Assembly (NCBI RefSeq): GCF_036409155.1
Contig: NZ_JAZGLW010000002.1
Location: forward strand, 372,001-436,000
Source of the DNA: Mycobacterium sp. 050128
GTDB taxonomy: Bacteria > Actinomycetota > Actinomycetes > Mycobacteriales > Mycobacteriaceae
DNA length: 64,000 nucleotides
Direction of reading: 5' to 3'
This document shows positions 32,869 through 40,918 of this stretch, piece by piece. Position numbers and translations under genes: made by a program. Within the stretch, counting starts at the first letter, position 1; the number at the start of each line of letters is the position of its first letter. The notes beneath the pieces are model-generated. The model had not been told where the DNA came from. It ran no database searches and saw only the letters and a list, made by a program, of their open reading frames with translations.

Positions 32869-34007
32869 TGGCGCTCCCCCGCTTGGTGCCGCCCGCCCAC
32901 ATCGACGCCGCGGCCACCGAGGACCTCCGTTTTGAGGTGCGAGAGTTCCTCGCCGAGCAGCTGGCCGCCGGGGCGTTCACGCCATCGGTCGATGCCTGGC
33001 TGACCGGCTGGGATGCGGACTTCACCGCCGCGCTGGCCGCGCGAGGCTGGCTGGGTGTGACGGTGCCCTCCGAGTACGGCGGACACGGCCGCTCGTTCCT
33101 GGACCGCTTCGTCGTTACCGAGGAGCTGCTCGCCGCGGGCGCACCCGTCGCCGCGCACTGGATCGCCGACCGCCAGATCGTACCCTCGCTGCTCAAATAC
33201 GGTACGGAGCAACAAAAGTCGGAGTTTCTGCCGCGAATCGTGCGTGGCGAGTGCTTCTTCGGCATCGGCATGAGCGAACCCGACTCCGGGTCCGACCTGG
33301 CCAGCGTGCACACCAGGGCCGAGCGTGTCGACGGGGGTTGGTCGCTGACGGGCACCAAGGTCTGGACGTCGGGCGCACACCGGGCGCACGCGTTCATCGT
33401 GCTGGCGCGCACCGCCGCGGCGGATCCGGCGCACCGCCATGCCGGGCTCAGCCAGTTCATCGTGAACCTGCGGGGACCCGGCGTCGAAATCCGCCCGATC
33501 ATCTCCATGAACGGCGACCACCACTTTAACGAGGTGATCCTGGATTCGGCGTTCGTCCCCGACGCGATGGTGTTCGGGGAGATCGGTAACGGCTGGCAAC
33601 AGGTGACCTCGGAACTCGCCTTCGAGCGCAGCGGGCCCGAGCGGTTCCTGTCCACCTTCGTGCTGCTGGCGGCCTGCGCAGATCGGATGGCGTCCAACGC
33701 CATCCCCCGCGACCCTCGTCTGGGGCGGCTGGTGGCGCGCATCGCCGGTTTGCATCAGATGTCCACCGCCGTGGCCGGTGCGCTGGAACGAAACGAGCCC
33801 GCCGACCTACCGGCCGCGGTGGTCAAGGTGCTGGGCACCACGACCGAGGGCGACATCGCGGAATTCGCCGACCTGCAGGACTCCCCCGATTCGGTGTTCG
33901 CCGGCCTGGTACGCGCGGCGGTGGACCAGCGACCCGGCTTTACGCTGCGCGGCGGTACCAACGAAGTTCTGCGTGGCGTCGTCGCACGCGGTTTGGGTAT
34001 GCGATGA
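32868..34007 (+). CDS. acyl-CoA dehydrogenase (FadE-type)
   Basis: A 379-residue acyl-CoA dehydrogenase. The flavin-binding block is FFGIGMSEPDSGSDLASVHT around residue 133, the beta-domain LTGTKVWTSGAHRAHAFIVL follows, and the C-terminus has RGGTNEVLRGVVARGLG. It is coupled to the following acyl-CoA dehydrogenase by a 4-bp overlap, which again suggests a heteromeric enzyme like those of steroid side-chain and ring degradation. The exact chain is not predictable. The ATG overlaps the stop of a short leader frame. Confidence 0.9.
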   Translation: MALPRLVPPAHIDAAATEDLRFEVREFLAEQLAAGAFTPSVDAWLTGWDADFTAALAARGWLGVTVPSEYGGHGRSFLDRFVVTEELLAAGAPVAAHWIADRQIVPSLLKYGTEQQKSEFLPRIVRGECFFGIGMSEPDSGSDLASVHTRAERVDGGWSLTGTKVWTSGAHRAHAFIVLARTAAADPAHRHAGLSQFIVNLRGPGVEIRPIISMNGDHHFNEVILDSAFVPDAMVFGEIGNGWQQVTSELAFERSGPERFLSTFVLLAACADRMASNAIPRDPRLGRLVARIAGLHQMSTAVAGALERNEPADLPAAVVKVLGTTTEGDIAEFADLQDSPDSVFAGLVRAAVDQRPGFTLRGGTNEVLRGVVARGLGMR

Positions 34008-35029
34008 CTGCCGGGCCCGCCGCGGACGGCGCACTCGTCGACATGATGGCGGCAGTTTTCGCCAGTCACCGTGAAAAACATCCGCCCACCCCGATCGTTC
34101 GGCGGGATCCGGCCTTATGGCGGCAGCTCGACGAGCTCGGTCTGGTCCGGCTGACCGGCAATGAGCAAAACGGCGGCAGCGGAGCGACATGGTACGAAGC
34201 GGCCGAATTGCTGACTGCCGCGGTCGGTCACGGAGTGCGAATCCCTTTGGCGGAACACGATTTATTGGCTTGTTGGCTACTTGATGCTACCGGCATGCCC
34301 GTCGACGACGCGGTGCGGACCGTATGCGTGCTCGACAAACAGGGAGCCGCAACTCAAGTGCCATGGGCCGCGTCGGCCGACCGCGTTGTTCTCGTCTGGC
34401 GATCCGACGGCCAATATCGCGTCGCAGATGTGGCACGCGAAATGCTCACTATCACACCGGATTTCAACCTGATCGGCGAACCACGAGACACTGTAGACGC
34501 GGATCTGGCCGCTGTCGAAGGGGCTCCGATCGGTCTTGCTCCCATCACCCAACTCCGGTTGAAGTCGGGTCTGGTGCGGTCGATCCAAGTGTGCGCAGCC
34601 CTGGACCGAATCTTACAGCTGTGCATCGAGCACGTGACTGCACGGGCCCAGTTCGGCCGCCCGCTGGCGAAATTCCAGGCCGTACAAAACCTGGTGTCCG
34701 ACATCGCAACCGAGGCGGCCCTCGCCCGTGCGACGACCGAGGCGGCGCTGAGCGCGGCGGTGGCCGGTCAATGGTCGGGCCCAGACCTCGGCCTGCTTGT
34801 CGCCGTTGCCCGTTCGTGTGCCGGGCACGCGGCATCAGTGGTCGTCCGCAACGCTCACCAGGTGCACGGGGCCCTCGGCACCACCCGTGAGCACCGGCTG
34901 CACGAGTTCACCCGGTCCGCGCTCGCCTGGCGTTCGGAGTTCGGCTCGGTGCGCGACTGGGACGAACAGGTCACCGACGCGGCGCTGTACGCGAGTGCGG
35001 GCGGGCTTTGGGGCCTGATCACCGGCTGA
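34004..35029 (+). CDS. acyl-CoA dehydrogenase, partner subunit
   Basis: A 341-residue, shorter and more divergent acyl-CoA dehydrogenase family member. The N-terminal helical part is reduced, and the flavin-contact block in the middle is poorly conserved (DRVVLVWRSDGQYRVADVA). The C-terminal helices are recognisable (ARAQFGRPLAKFQAVQNLV, then NAHQVHGALGTTREHRLHE). Its ATG overlaps the previous stop (ATGA). In known pairs one subunit contributes little of the FAD site, so this probably works only with its neighbour. The TGA is followed by 71 bp before the SnoaL gene. Confidence 0.87.
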   Translation: MTAGPAADGALVDMMAAVFASHREKHPPTPIVRRDPALWRQLDELGLVRLTGNEQNGGSGATWYEAAELLTAAVGHGVRIPLAEHDLLACWLLDATGMPVDDAVRTVCVLDKQGAATQVPWAASADRVVLVWRSDGQYRVADVAREMLTITPDFNLIGEPRDTVDADLAAVEGAPIGLAPITQLRLKSGLVRSIQVCAALDRILQLCIEHVTARAQFGRPLAKFQAVQNLVSDIATEAALARATTEAALSAAVAGQWSGPDLGLLVAVARSCAGHAASVVVRNAHQVHGALGTTREHRLHEFTRSALAWRSEFGSVRDWDEQVTDAALYASAGGLWGLITG

Positions 35030-35100
35030 GTCCCAGACCGTGTTCCACTGACCGGGCAACCGTGCTGTCGACCCGGCCACATTCGGAGTTGACTGACGCC

Positions 35101-35580
35101 ATGAGCACTGACATCAGTCTGCCCGAACTGCAGGAGTTCATCGCCGGCTTCTGGTACCACTACGACGAGGCGCACTACGACGAGCTGGCGGCCAGTTATG
35201 CGGAGGACGTCCGCTATGCGAGCCGAAGTGATTCAGGCACCAGCCCTTTCGAAGAACTGATGTCACCGGAACTGCACGGGCGCGACGCCGTGATGGAATG
35301 GCTGTCCGAGCACCGCAAGCAGAGCCCCTACCCGTTGCGCCACCACGCCACCAACGTGCACCGCAACGGGACCGACGGTGACGTGACGAAGGCGCGGTTC
35401 TACATCTTCGTCAACCAGATCGCCGACTTCGTGCCGTTCGCGGTATCCAGCGGGGTGGTCAACGTCGCGGTCCGGCGCGGCGCCTCCGGATTGGAGTTCA
35501 CCGAGATGGACGTCGTCCTCGACACCACAAACTCAGTTCTGCTGTCGGAGCTGGCCTTCGGCACCGCCGTCGGTTCGTGA
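35101..35580 (+). CDS. SnoaL-like protein
   Basis: A 159-residue SnoaL/NTF2-like protein (LQEFIAGFWYHYDEAHYDEL near the N-terminus, then PLRHHATNVHRNG). The arrangement of Tyr, Asp and His in the pocket resembles polyketide-cyclase or steroid isomerase relatives. ATG 35101 is the first credible start. Its TGA overlaps the GTG of the following SDR (GTGA). It is the third SnoaL-like gene in the window and probably serves as dehydratase, isomerase or binding protein in the FadD-led operon. Confidence 0.82.
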   Translation: MSTDISLPELQEFIAGFWYHYDEAHYDELAASYAEDVRYASRSDSGTSPFEELMSPELHGRDAVMEWLSEHRKQSPYPLRHHATNVHRNGTDGDVTKARFYIFVNQIADFVPFAVSSGVVNVAVRRGASGLEFTEMDVVLDTTNSVLLSELAFGTAVGS

Positions 35581-36449
35581 AGGTTCGGGATACCTTCGGC
35601 GACGGTGTCGCGGTCATCACCGGTGCCGGCGCCGGAATCGGGGCCGGGTTGGCACGTTACGCCAGCCGACTGGGCATGACGGTGGTGTTGGCCGACATCG
35701 ACGGCGACGCGATCGCCGCACTGCGTGACGAGCTCCGGGCGGCCGGGGGCGCGGCGGTCGAGATCGTCTGCGACGTCCGCGATCCCGACGCAATGCAAGA
35801 ACTCGCCGACCGGGTCTACCGCGATTTCGGTGCAGTGCGTCTGCTCGTGAATAATGCCGGCATCGAGCAGTTCGGCTACCTGTGGGACACACCGGTGGCC
35901 AACTGGCGGCGCGTTGTCGATATCAACGTCAGCGGCGTCTTCTTCGGCATCAAGGCGTTCCTACCCAAAATGATGGCCACCGACGACCAGGCGTGGGTGT
36001 GGAACCTGTCGTCGGTCGGCGGCGTCGTCGCGATTGCGTTTCAGGCGCCCTACATCATGAGTAAGCACGCGGTGCTCGCCTTGACCGAGTGCCTATATCT
36101 CGAGGTCCAAACGGCCGGACACGATCACCACATCCACGTACAGGCCGTACTTCCCGGGGCCGTGGTATCCGACATCTTCGAGTCCGCTGGCGGCGTCGAC
36201 CCGGCGCGGGCCACCGACGCCGGCGCCGCCGAGATGCAGCGGACCGCGATGCTGGCCGTCAAGGCCACGGCCATGGATCCGCTCAGGGCAGCAGAGGTGT
36301 TGTTCGCGCAGGCCGCATCGGGTCGCTTCTACCTCCATACGCATCCGGATGCGGTAGGCGCGGCGATGGCCGAGCGGGCGAACATTCTTGCCGCACAGAG
36401 CGCTCCGATGCTGCGCACCGCAAGCCGCTTCAACTCCACGAAGCCATGA
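35577..36449 (+). CDS. SDR family oxidoreductase
   Basis: A 290-residue short-chain dehydrogenase with TGAGAGIG near residue 15, LLVNNAGIEQFG near 85, Ser in NLSSVGGVVA and Tyr-X3-Lys in YIMSKHA. The C-terminal part is longer and less conserved than classical SDRs and ends near ASRFNSTKP. GTG 35577 overlaps the SnoaL stop by 4 bp. It lies mid-operon between SnoaL and the esterase, and probably oxidises a beta-hydroxyl or ring hydroxyl. The substrate is unknown. Confidence 0.87.
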   Translation: MKVRDTFGDGVAVITGAGAGIGAGLARYASRLGMTVVLADIDGDAIAALRDELRAAGGAAVEIVCDVRDPDAMQELADRVYRDFGAVRLLVNNAGIEQFGYLWDTPVANWRRVVDINVSGVFFGIKAFLPKMMATDDQAWVWNLSSVGGVVAIAFQAPYIMSKHAVLALTECLYLEVQTAGHDHHIHVQAVLPGAVVSDIFESAGGVDPARATDAGAAEMQRTAMLAVKATAMDPLRAAEVLFAQAASGRFYLHTHPDAVGAAMAERANILAAQSAPMLRTASRFNSTKP

Positions 36450-36450
36450 C

Positions 36451-37470
36451 ATGGTGACGCCCCCTTTGGATCCCGATGCCGCCGCACGGATCGCCTCTTT
36501 CGGAACTGTGCCGTCGATGCGTGTGCGCGGTCTGGCCGCCGTGCGGGCCGGGCTCGAATCCGCCCCGCTGCCCGCGGAGATGCCGGAGATGGCGGCCGTC
36601 ACCGACTCCGCCATCCCCGGGCCCGCCGACGACATCCCCGCCCGGATCTACCGTCCCGGAACCGCTTGCAGCGGACCGGTGCTGGTGTACTTCCACGGTG
36701 GCGGGCTGGTGATGGGTTCCAACCGCTCGTTCGAGCCGTTGGCACGCGAACTGGCATCGGCGGCCGAGGCCACCGTCGTGGCCGTCGGCTACCGGCTGGC
36801 CCCGGAGGCGCCGCCGCCCGCCCAGTTCGACGATGCCTATGCCGCAACCGAATGGGTATGGCGCAACGCCGCCGATCTCGGCGTCGACGACTGCCGGCTC
36901 GCCGTGGTCGGCGACAGCGCCGGTGGATCGCTGGCCGCGGGGGTCGCGCTGGCCGCCCGGGACCGCGGTGGGCCGGCGATCTGCGCGCAGGTGCTGATGT
37001 ATCCCGGACTCGACCGCGACATGACCGTGCCGTCGATCGCCGCCCTGACCGATGCGCCGTTGCTCGCCCGCGACGACATCGACTATTTGCACACACTCGC
37101 TGACGGTGACGCTGGACCACCGAATGACCCGTACCTGGTCCCTGCCTACGCAACCGACTTGTCCGGGCTGCCGCCGGCGATCGTGGTGACCGCCGGTTGC
37201 GACCCGATCCGGGATTGGGGTGAACGGTATGCCGACCGGCTCCGGGACGCCGGCGTGCAGACCACCATCACCCGTTATCCGGGGATGTATCACGGGTTTT
37301 TGATGCGATCGGAGGCAATCGCGCGCGGGGCCGGCTCGCCATCGCCGAGATCGGGGCGCTGCTGCGGGCGAAGTTCGCTCACCCGCTGCGATTTTGACGT
37401 CCCGATCACCGGACATCGTCGCTGCGTCCCGCGGTCACGCTGCGCACAATCTGAAATTCACCGACGGTAG
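36451..37470 (+). CDS. alpha/beta hydrolase-3 esterase with frameshifted C-terminus
   Basis: An HSL-family esterase with YFHGGGLVMG, GDSAGGSLAAG, Asp in TAGCDPIRDWG and His in MYHGFLMRS, so all catalytic residues precede the defect. Around 37326-37330, in a run of four G, the frame appears to have lost one base. Restoring it gives the expected tail (GRLAIAEIGALLRAKFAH) and a stop at 37395-37397. As it stands, the last 47 residues are arginine/cysteine-rich and foreign. The enzyme may still work. A sequencing error in the G run is the main alternative. Confidence 0.75.
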   Translation: MVTPPLDPDAAARIASFGTVPSMRVRGLAAVRAGLESAPLPAEMPEMAAVTDSAIPGPADDIPARIYRPGTACSGPVLVYFHGGGLVMGSNRSFEPLARELASAAEATVVAVGYRLAPEAPPPAQFDDAYAATEWVWRNAADLGVDDCRLAVVGDSAGGSLAAGVALAARDRGGPAICAQVLMYPGLDRDMTVPSIAALTDAPLLARDDIDYLHTLADGDAGPPNDPYLVPAYATDLSGLPPAIVVTAGCDPIRDWGERYADRLRDAGVQTTITRYPGMYHGFLMRSEAIARGAGSPSPRSGRCCGRSSLTRCDFDVPITGHRRCVPRSRCAQSEIHRR

Positions 37471-37483
37471 AAGGAGATGGCTG

Positions 37484-38560
37484 ATGCTCACCGACGAGCG
37501 GCGGATGGAGCTTTCCGACGTGCTGCGACCGGCCGCCCCGCCTCGCGAGATCGACAACGTCTACACCGACGACCAGCGCGAGCGATTACTCGACGTGGTC
37601 TGGACCGAGGGCCCGTGGCGACTGATCATCGCCCAGCACTTCGCGTCGGCCGACGAGCTGATCGCCACGATGAGCGGATTGTTTCCGGAAGGGTTCACCC
37701 CATCGCTGGACCTGTTCCTCACCCCGACCTTCCGCGGCTACCTCGCGAATTACGGCGCGGTGCTCTATCCGCAGCTGCACGACTGCTTCTACAACGAACG
37801 CTTCCTGGAGCTGGCCAAGCGCTATTGGGGCGCCGCGTATGCCAAGCCTGAGCTGATGCTGTTCAACATCAATGGGCCGTGCGCCAATCGCGATCCGGGA
37901 CACCTGGATTCGCCGAGCTTTCGCGGTGTCCGGCACGAGAACGCGCCGACGTGGCTGACCAGTGTGATGGGCAAGTCCGGTCTGTTCACCGACTATCTGA
38001 TCAAGATGGCCCAGGTGATCACCTGGTTCTCGCTCGATGGCGGTAGCGGATTCACCTACTGGCCCGAGGGGCCGCTCAAGGCGCCCCAGCGCATCCTGCC
38101 GCCGATCAACAACCGCGGTGTCGTCGTCCAGAACGAGATGATGGTGCACCGCGGCGAGGCGAACGGGCCGCTGGACCAACAGGTTCCGGCCGGCTTGGCC
38201 TTCGAGACGATGTTCAGCGGTGATCCCGACGACCACGACCATTGGCTGCTCAAAAATGGCGATCAGGTGATCGCGCGCCACCACACCGACGAATTGCGGT
38301 TCTTGGTGCATTGGTCCGCCGAGGTGTTCACCGACTACGACGAATTGAAGAAGAACATGGAAGGCTCCGACGACCTGACCGTCGAGAAGGCGATCGACAT
38401 CATGGTCGACGATGTCAACTCCAAAGGGGTCAAGCTCGACATCCCCAGCGAACCGTTGCACAACCCGGAGTTCATCGGGGCGCTCAACGCCGCATATGAC
38501 ATCGGCGGTCCGGCCGCATATCCGGAGGAGGCACCGATCAGCGCCTTCCAGCTGACGTGA
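37484..38560 (+). CDS. hypothetical protein, possible Fe(II)-dependent oxygenase fold
   Basis: A 358-residue protein of no family I can name. It has an HxD element (DPGHLDSPSF, around residue 141), a later His in EMMVHRGEAN, and then HHTDELRFLVHW, an order that recalls the 2-His-1-carboxylate facial triad of cupin-like oxygenases. A good GAAGGAG site precedes ATG 37484. It sits in the FadD-led operon between the esterase and an SDR and could hydroxylate the pathway substrate. The oxygenase call rests only on this motif order. Confidence 0.7.
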   Translation: MLTDERRMELSDVLRPAAPPREIDNVYTDDQRERLLDVVWTEGPWRLIIAQHFASADELIATMSGLFPEGFTPSLDLFLTPTFRGYLANYGAVLYPQLHDCFYNERFLELAKRYWGAAYAKPELMLFNINGPCANRDPGHLDSPSFRGVRHENAPTWLTSVMGKSGLFTDYLIKMAQVITWFSLDGGSGFTYWPEGPLKAPQRILPPINNRGVVVQNEMMVHRGEANGPLDQQVPAGLAFETMFSGDPDDHDHWLLKNGDQVIARHHTDELRFLVHWSAEVFTDYDELKKNMEGSDDLTVEKAIDIMVDDVNSKGVKLDIPSEPLHNPEFIGALNAAYDIGGPAAYPEEAPISAFQLT

Positions 38561-38577
38561 CCGAAAGGTATTGCACA

Positions 38578-39360
38578 ATGGATCGTTTCGCGGATCGGCG
38601 GACCATCGTCACCGGAGCGGGCTCCGGCATCGGACAGGCGATCGTGGCCCGGTTGCTCGATGAGGGCGCCACCGTGGTCGCCTACGACATTTCGGCTGAC
38701 GGCCTGCAGCGCACAACGGCTGCGGCCGGCGAGGCCGGCACCGGCAAGCGGTTGGCCACCGCGGTCCTCGACATCTCCGACGAAGAGGCGGTCGCTTCGG
38801 CGGTGGATGCCGCCGTCGCCGACCTCGGCGGTCTCGAGGTCTTGGTCAACGCCGCCGCCATCCAGCGCTGCGCGGATACCCACGAGCATACGTTGGCTGA
38901 TTGGAATGCCACCCTGGCGGTCAACCTGACCGGAACCTTCCTGATGACCCGGCAGGCGCTCCCGGCGCTGTTGGCCTCCGGGCGCGGCGTGGTCGTCAAC
39001 TTCACCTCCACCGCAGCGTCTTTCGCGCACCCGTATATGGCGGCGTACGCGGCCAGCAAGGGTGGGGTGTTGTCCTTCACCCATGCGCTGGCGCTCGAAT
39101 ATTCCAAACGGGGTCTGCGGGCGGTCAACATCCAGCCGGGTGGGGTTGCCACCGCACTGGCGATGAGCACGCTGGACAAGATGCCCGAAGGTTATGACCT
39201 CGGGCTGTGGGCTAAGCAGACTCCGCTGCTGCACGGCAAGGAGAACGAGATTCTGGGTGACCCGAGTTCGGTGGCAGCGGTGGTCGCCATGGTGGCCTCC
39301 GACGACGGCGCATTCATCACCGGGACCGAGATCCGCATCGACGGCGGCGCGCACGCCTGA
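38578..39360 (+). CDS. SDR family oxidoreductase
   Basis: A 260-residue classical SDR. It shows TGAGSGIG near residue 13, LVNAAAIQRC (in place of NNAG) near 88, Ser in FTSTAAS, YAASK and the C-terminal ITGTEIRIDGG. ATG 38578 has GAAAGG ahead of it; an in-frame GTG at 38557 overlapping the previous stop is also possible. It is the last gene of the plus-strand FadD-led operon. Role: NAD(P)-dependent alcohol/ketone conversion, substrate unknown. Confidence 0.88.
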   Translation: MDRFADRRTIVTGAGSGIGQAIVARLLDEGATVVAYDISADGLQRTTAAAGEAGTGKRLATAVLDISDEEAVASAVDAAVADLGGLEVLVNAAAIQRCADTHEHTLADWNATLAVNLTGTFLMTRQALPALLASGRGVVVNFTSTAASFAHPYMAAYAASKGGVLSFTHALALEYSKRGLRAVNIQPGGVATALAMSTLDKMPEGYDLGLWAKQTPLLHGKENEILGDPSSVAAVVAMVASDDGAFITGTEIRIDGGAHA

Positions 39361-39387
39361 TTACGGCGGCCCCACGGCTGGCACCGG

Positions 39388-39705
39388 TCACCACCGCCCC
39401 TCGCTCTGCGTCTGACGGTGGTCAGTGGTGTCGACGACCGCCAATTCTCCTGTCGCAACGGCAACCTGAATCGAGTCCCGCAACGCGGCACATACCAGGA
39501 ACGGCCCGCGGTGGTGACCGGCCAGCCGTTCGGCCTCACGTCGCTGGATGCAGCGCGCCGACGCACCCGCGTTCCACTGCACGCTGGTCTGGTTCCAACT
39601 GCTTTTGCGTACCAACACCCGGGCACCACACTCGCGACACGCCACCGGGGCCATCGGCATCTCACGGAGCCGATTATCCTCGCACACAGACGATTCCTGC
39701 ATCAT
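39388..39705 (-). CDS. small cysteine-containing protein coupled to KshA
   Basis: A 105-residue protein with an early CRECGARVLVRKSSWNQTS segment and SARCIQRREAERLAGHH, followed by CAALRDSIQ. Small proteins of this kind lie next to Rieske steroid hydroxylases in mycobacteria, from memory. The CxxC and later cysteines could hold a metal, but no known iron-sulfur pattern is complete. Its ATG overlaps the KshA-like stop (ATGA), so it is translated with it and may assist the oxygenase. The frame is not supported by any known domain, hence the lower confidence. Confidence 0.65.
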   Translation of the reverse strand: MMQESSVCEDNRLREMPMAPVACRECGARVLVRKSSWNQTSVQWNAGASARCIQRREAERLAGHHRGPFLVCAALRDSIQVAVATGELAVVDTTDHRQTQSEGRW

Positions 39706-40823
39706 CCGGCCCTAGCCGCCAAGTTGGCCTCGACCTCTTTCATCCACGCCTCGTACGGCCGGGTGGTGTCCAGCTCGAACTCGAAGCGGTCCACCATGTC
39801 AGGTTGCACGTCGGCAACGTCGACGTAAAACTGTTGATACCAGCGACGCAGCTGGTAGACCGGCCCGTCTTCCTCGACCAGCAGCGGATTGTCGATGCGC
39901 GCCTTGTGACGCCAGATCTGCACGTCCTGCTCGAAGCCCATCTTGACGAAGTCGCCGAGGGTAATCGCGGTCTGCATGGCCAGGTCTTCGGGCATCGCGT
40001 CCGACTTCTTGACGATGATGCCGTACTGCAGCACAAACGAATTCGCGTCGACCGGGTAGTGGCAGTTGATCAGCACCGTCTGGTGGTCGGCGTCCTCGTA
40101 GTGATAGGTCAGGTCGTCGATCATGAACGACGGTCCCCAATACGAGGCCACCGAGGTAGTGCCGAGCATGTTGGGGCCCTCACCGCCGAGGTCGGGACGT
40201 CCGGCGCTGTTCATGTACTGCGTCGCTACGTGACCTTCGAAGATGTTCTTGAAGTGCGTGGGCAACGATCCGTGGATGTAAAAGAAGTGCGCCATATCCA
40301 CCACGTTGTCGATGATTTCGCGGCAGTTTGTGTTCACCACGGTGGTGTACCAGTGCCAGTCTGTCCACGCGTCGCTGGCGGCACCCTCGATACGCGGGAT
40401 CGTCACCTCCGGCGGTGGCGGCTTGCGCTCCGGGTCGTTCCACACGAACAACATGCCGTCCTGCTGGAGCGTCGTCCAGGTCGCGGTGCGGGCCAGCTTG
40501 GGCGCGCGCCGCGCGTAAGGCACCTGCTTGCATCGCCCGTCGCCGCCCCAGCGCCAGTCGTGAAACGGGCAGGCGATCTCGTCACCCTTCACCTCGCCCT
40601 GGGACAGGTCGCCGCCCATGTGCCGGCAATAGCTGTCCAGGACGTTGACCGTGCCGTCCCCGCTTCGGAAGACGACCAGCTGCTGACCGAACGCCTTGAT
40701 CGCGTGTGGCTTGCCGTCACCGAAATCTCTGATCAACCCGAGGCAATGCCAGCCACGGGCAAACCGGGCCGGGGCGGCCTGGGCTTCAATGAGCCGAATT
40801 TCGTCGGTGTCATGCATGGGCAT
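39702..40823 (-). CDS. kshA: 3-ketosteroid 9-alpha-hydroxylase oxygenase (KshA-type)
   Basis: A 373-residue Rieske non-heme iron oxygenase. The Rieske cluster ligands are Cys66, His68, Cys85 and His88 (CRHMGG, CPFHDWRW), and the mononuclear iron site is Asn173-Asp176-His179-His184 in NVVDMAHFFYIHG. Sequence blocks such as KGDEIACPFHDWRWGGDGRC and VYQLRRWYQQFYVDVADV match KshA in memory. KshA opens the steroid nucleus with KshB reductase; no kshB is seen here. Mycobacteria have several kshA paralogues, so the exact steroid is uncertain. Its start is ATG 40823. Confidence 0.92.
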   Translation of the reverse strand: MPMHDTDEIRLIEAQAAPARFARGWHCLGLIRDFGDGKPHAIKAFGQQLVVFRSGDGTVNVLDSYCRHMGGDLSQGEVKGDEIACPFHDWRWGGDGRCKQVPYARRAPKLARTATWTTLQQDGMLFVWNDPERKPPPPEVTIPRIEGAASDAWTDWHWYTTVVNTNCREIIDNVVDMAHFFYIHGSLPTHFKNIFEGHVATQYMNSAGRPDLGGEGPNMLGTTSVASYWGPSFMIDDLTYHYEDADHQTVLINCHYPVDANSFVLQYGIIVKKSDAMPEDLAMQTAITLGDFVKMGFEQDVQIWRHKARIDNPLLVEEDGPVYQLRRWYQQFYVDVADVQPDMVDRFEFELDTTRPYEAWMKEVEANLAARAG

Positions 40824-40918
40824 GATTCAAACTGCAAAGCACCCGGTTCGGGGTTGCCTGTTCCACTCATCAGGACGACTATTCCGCCGCATCGACGCCG
40901 CGACATACGGTTCTCCGC

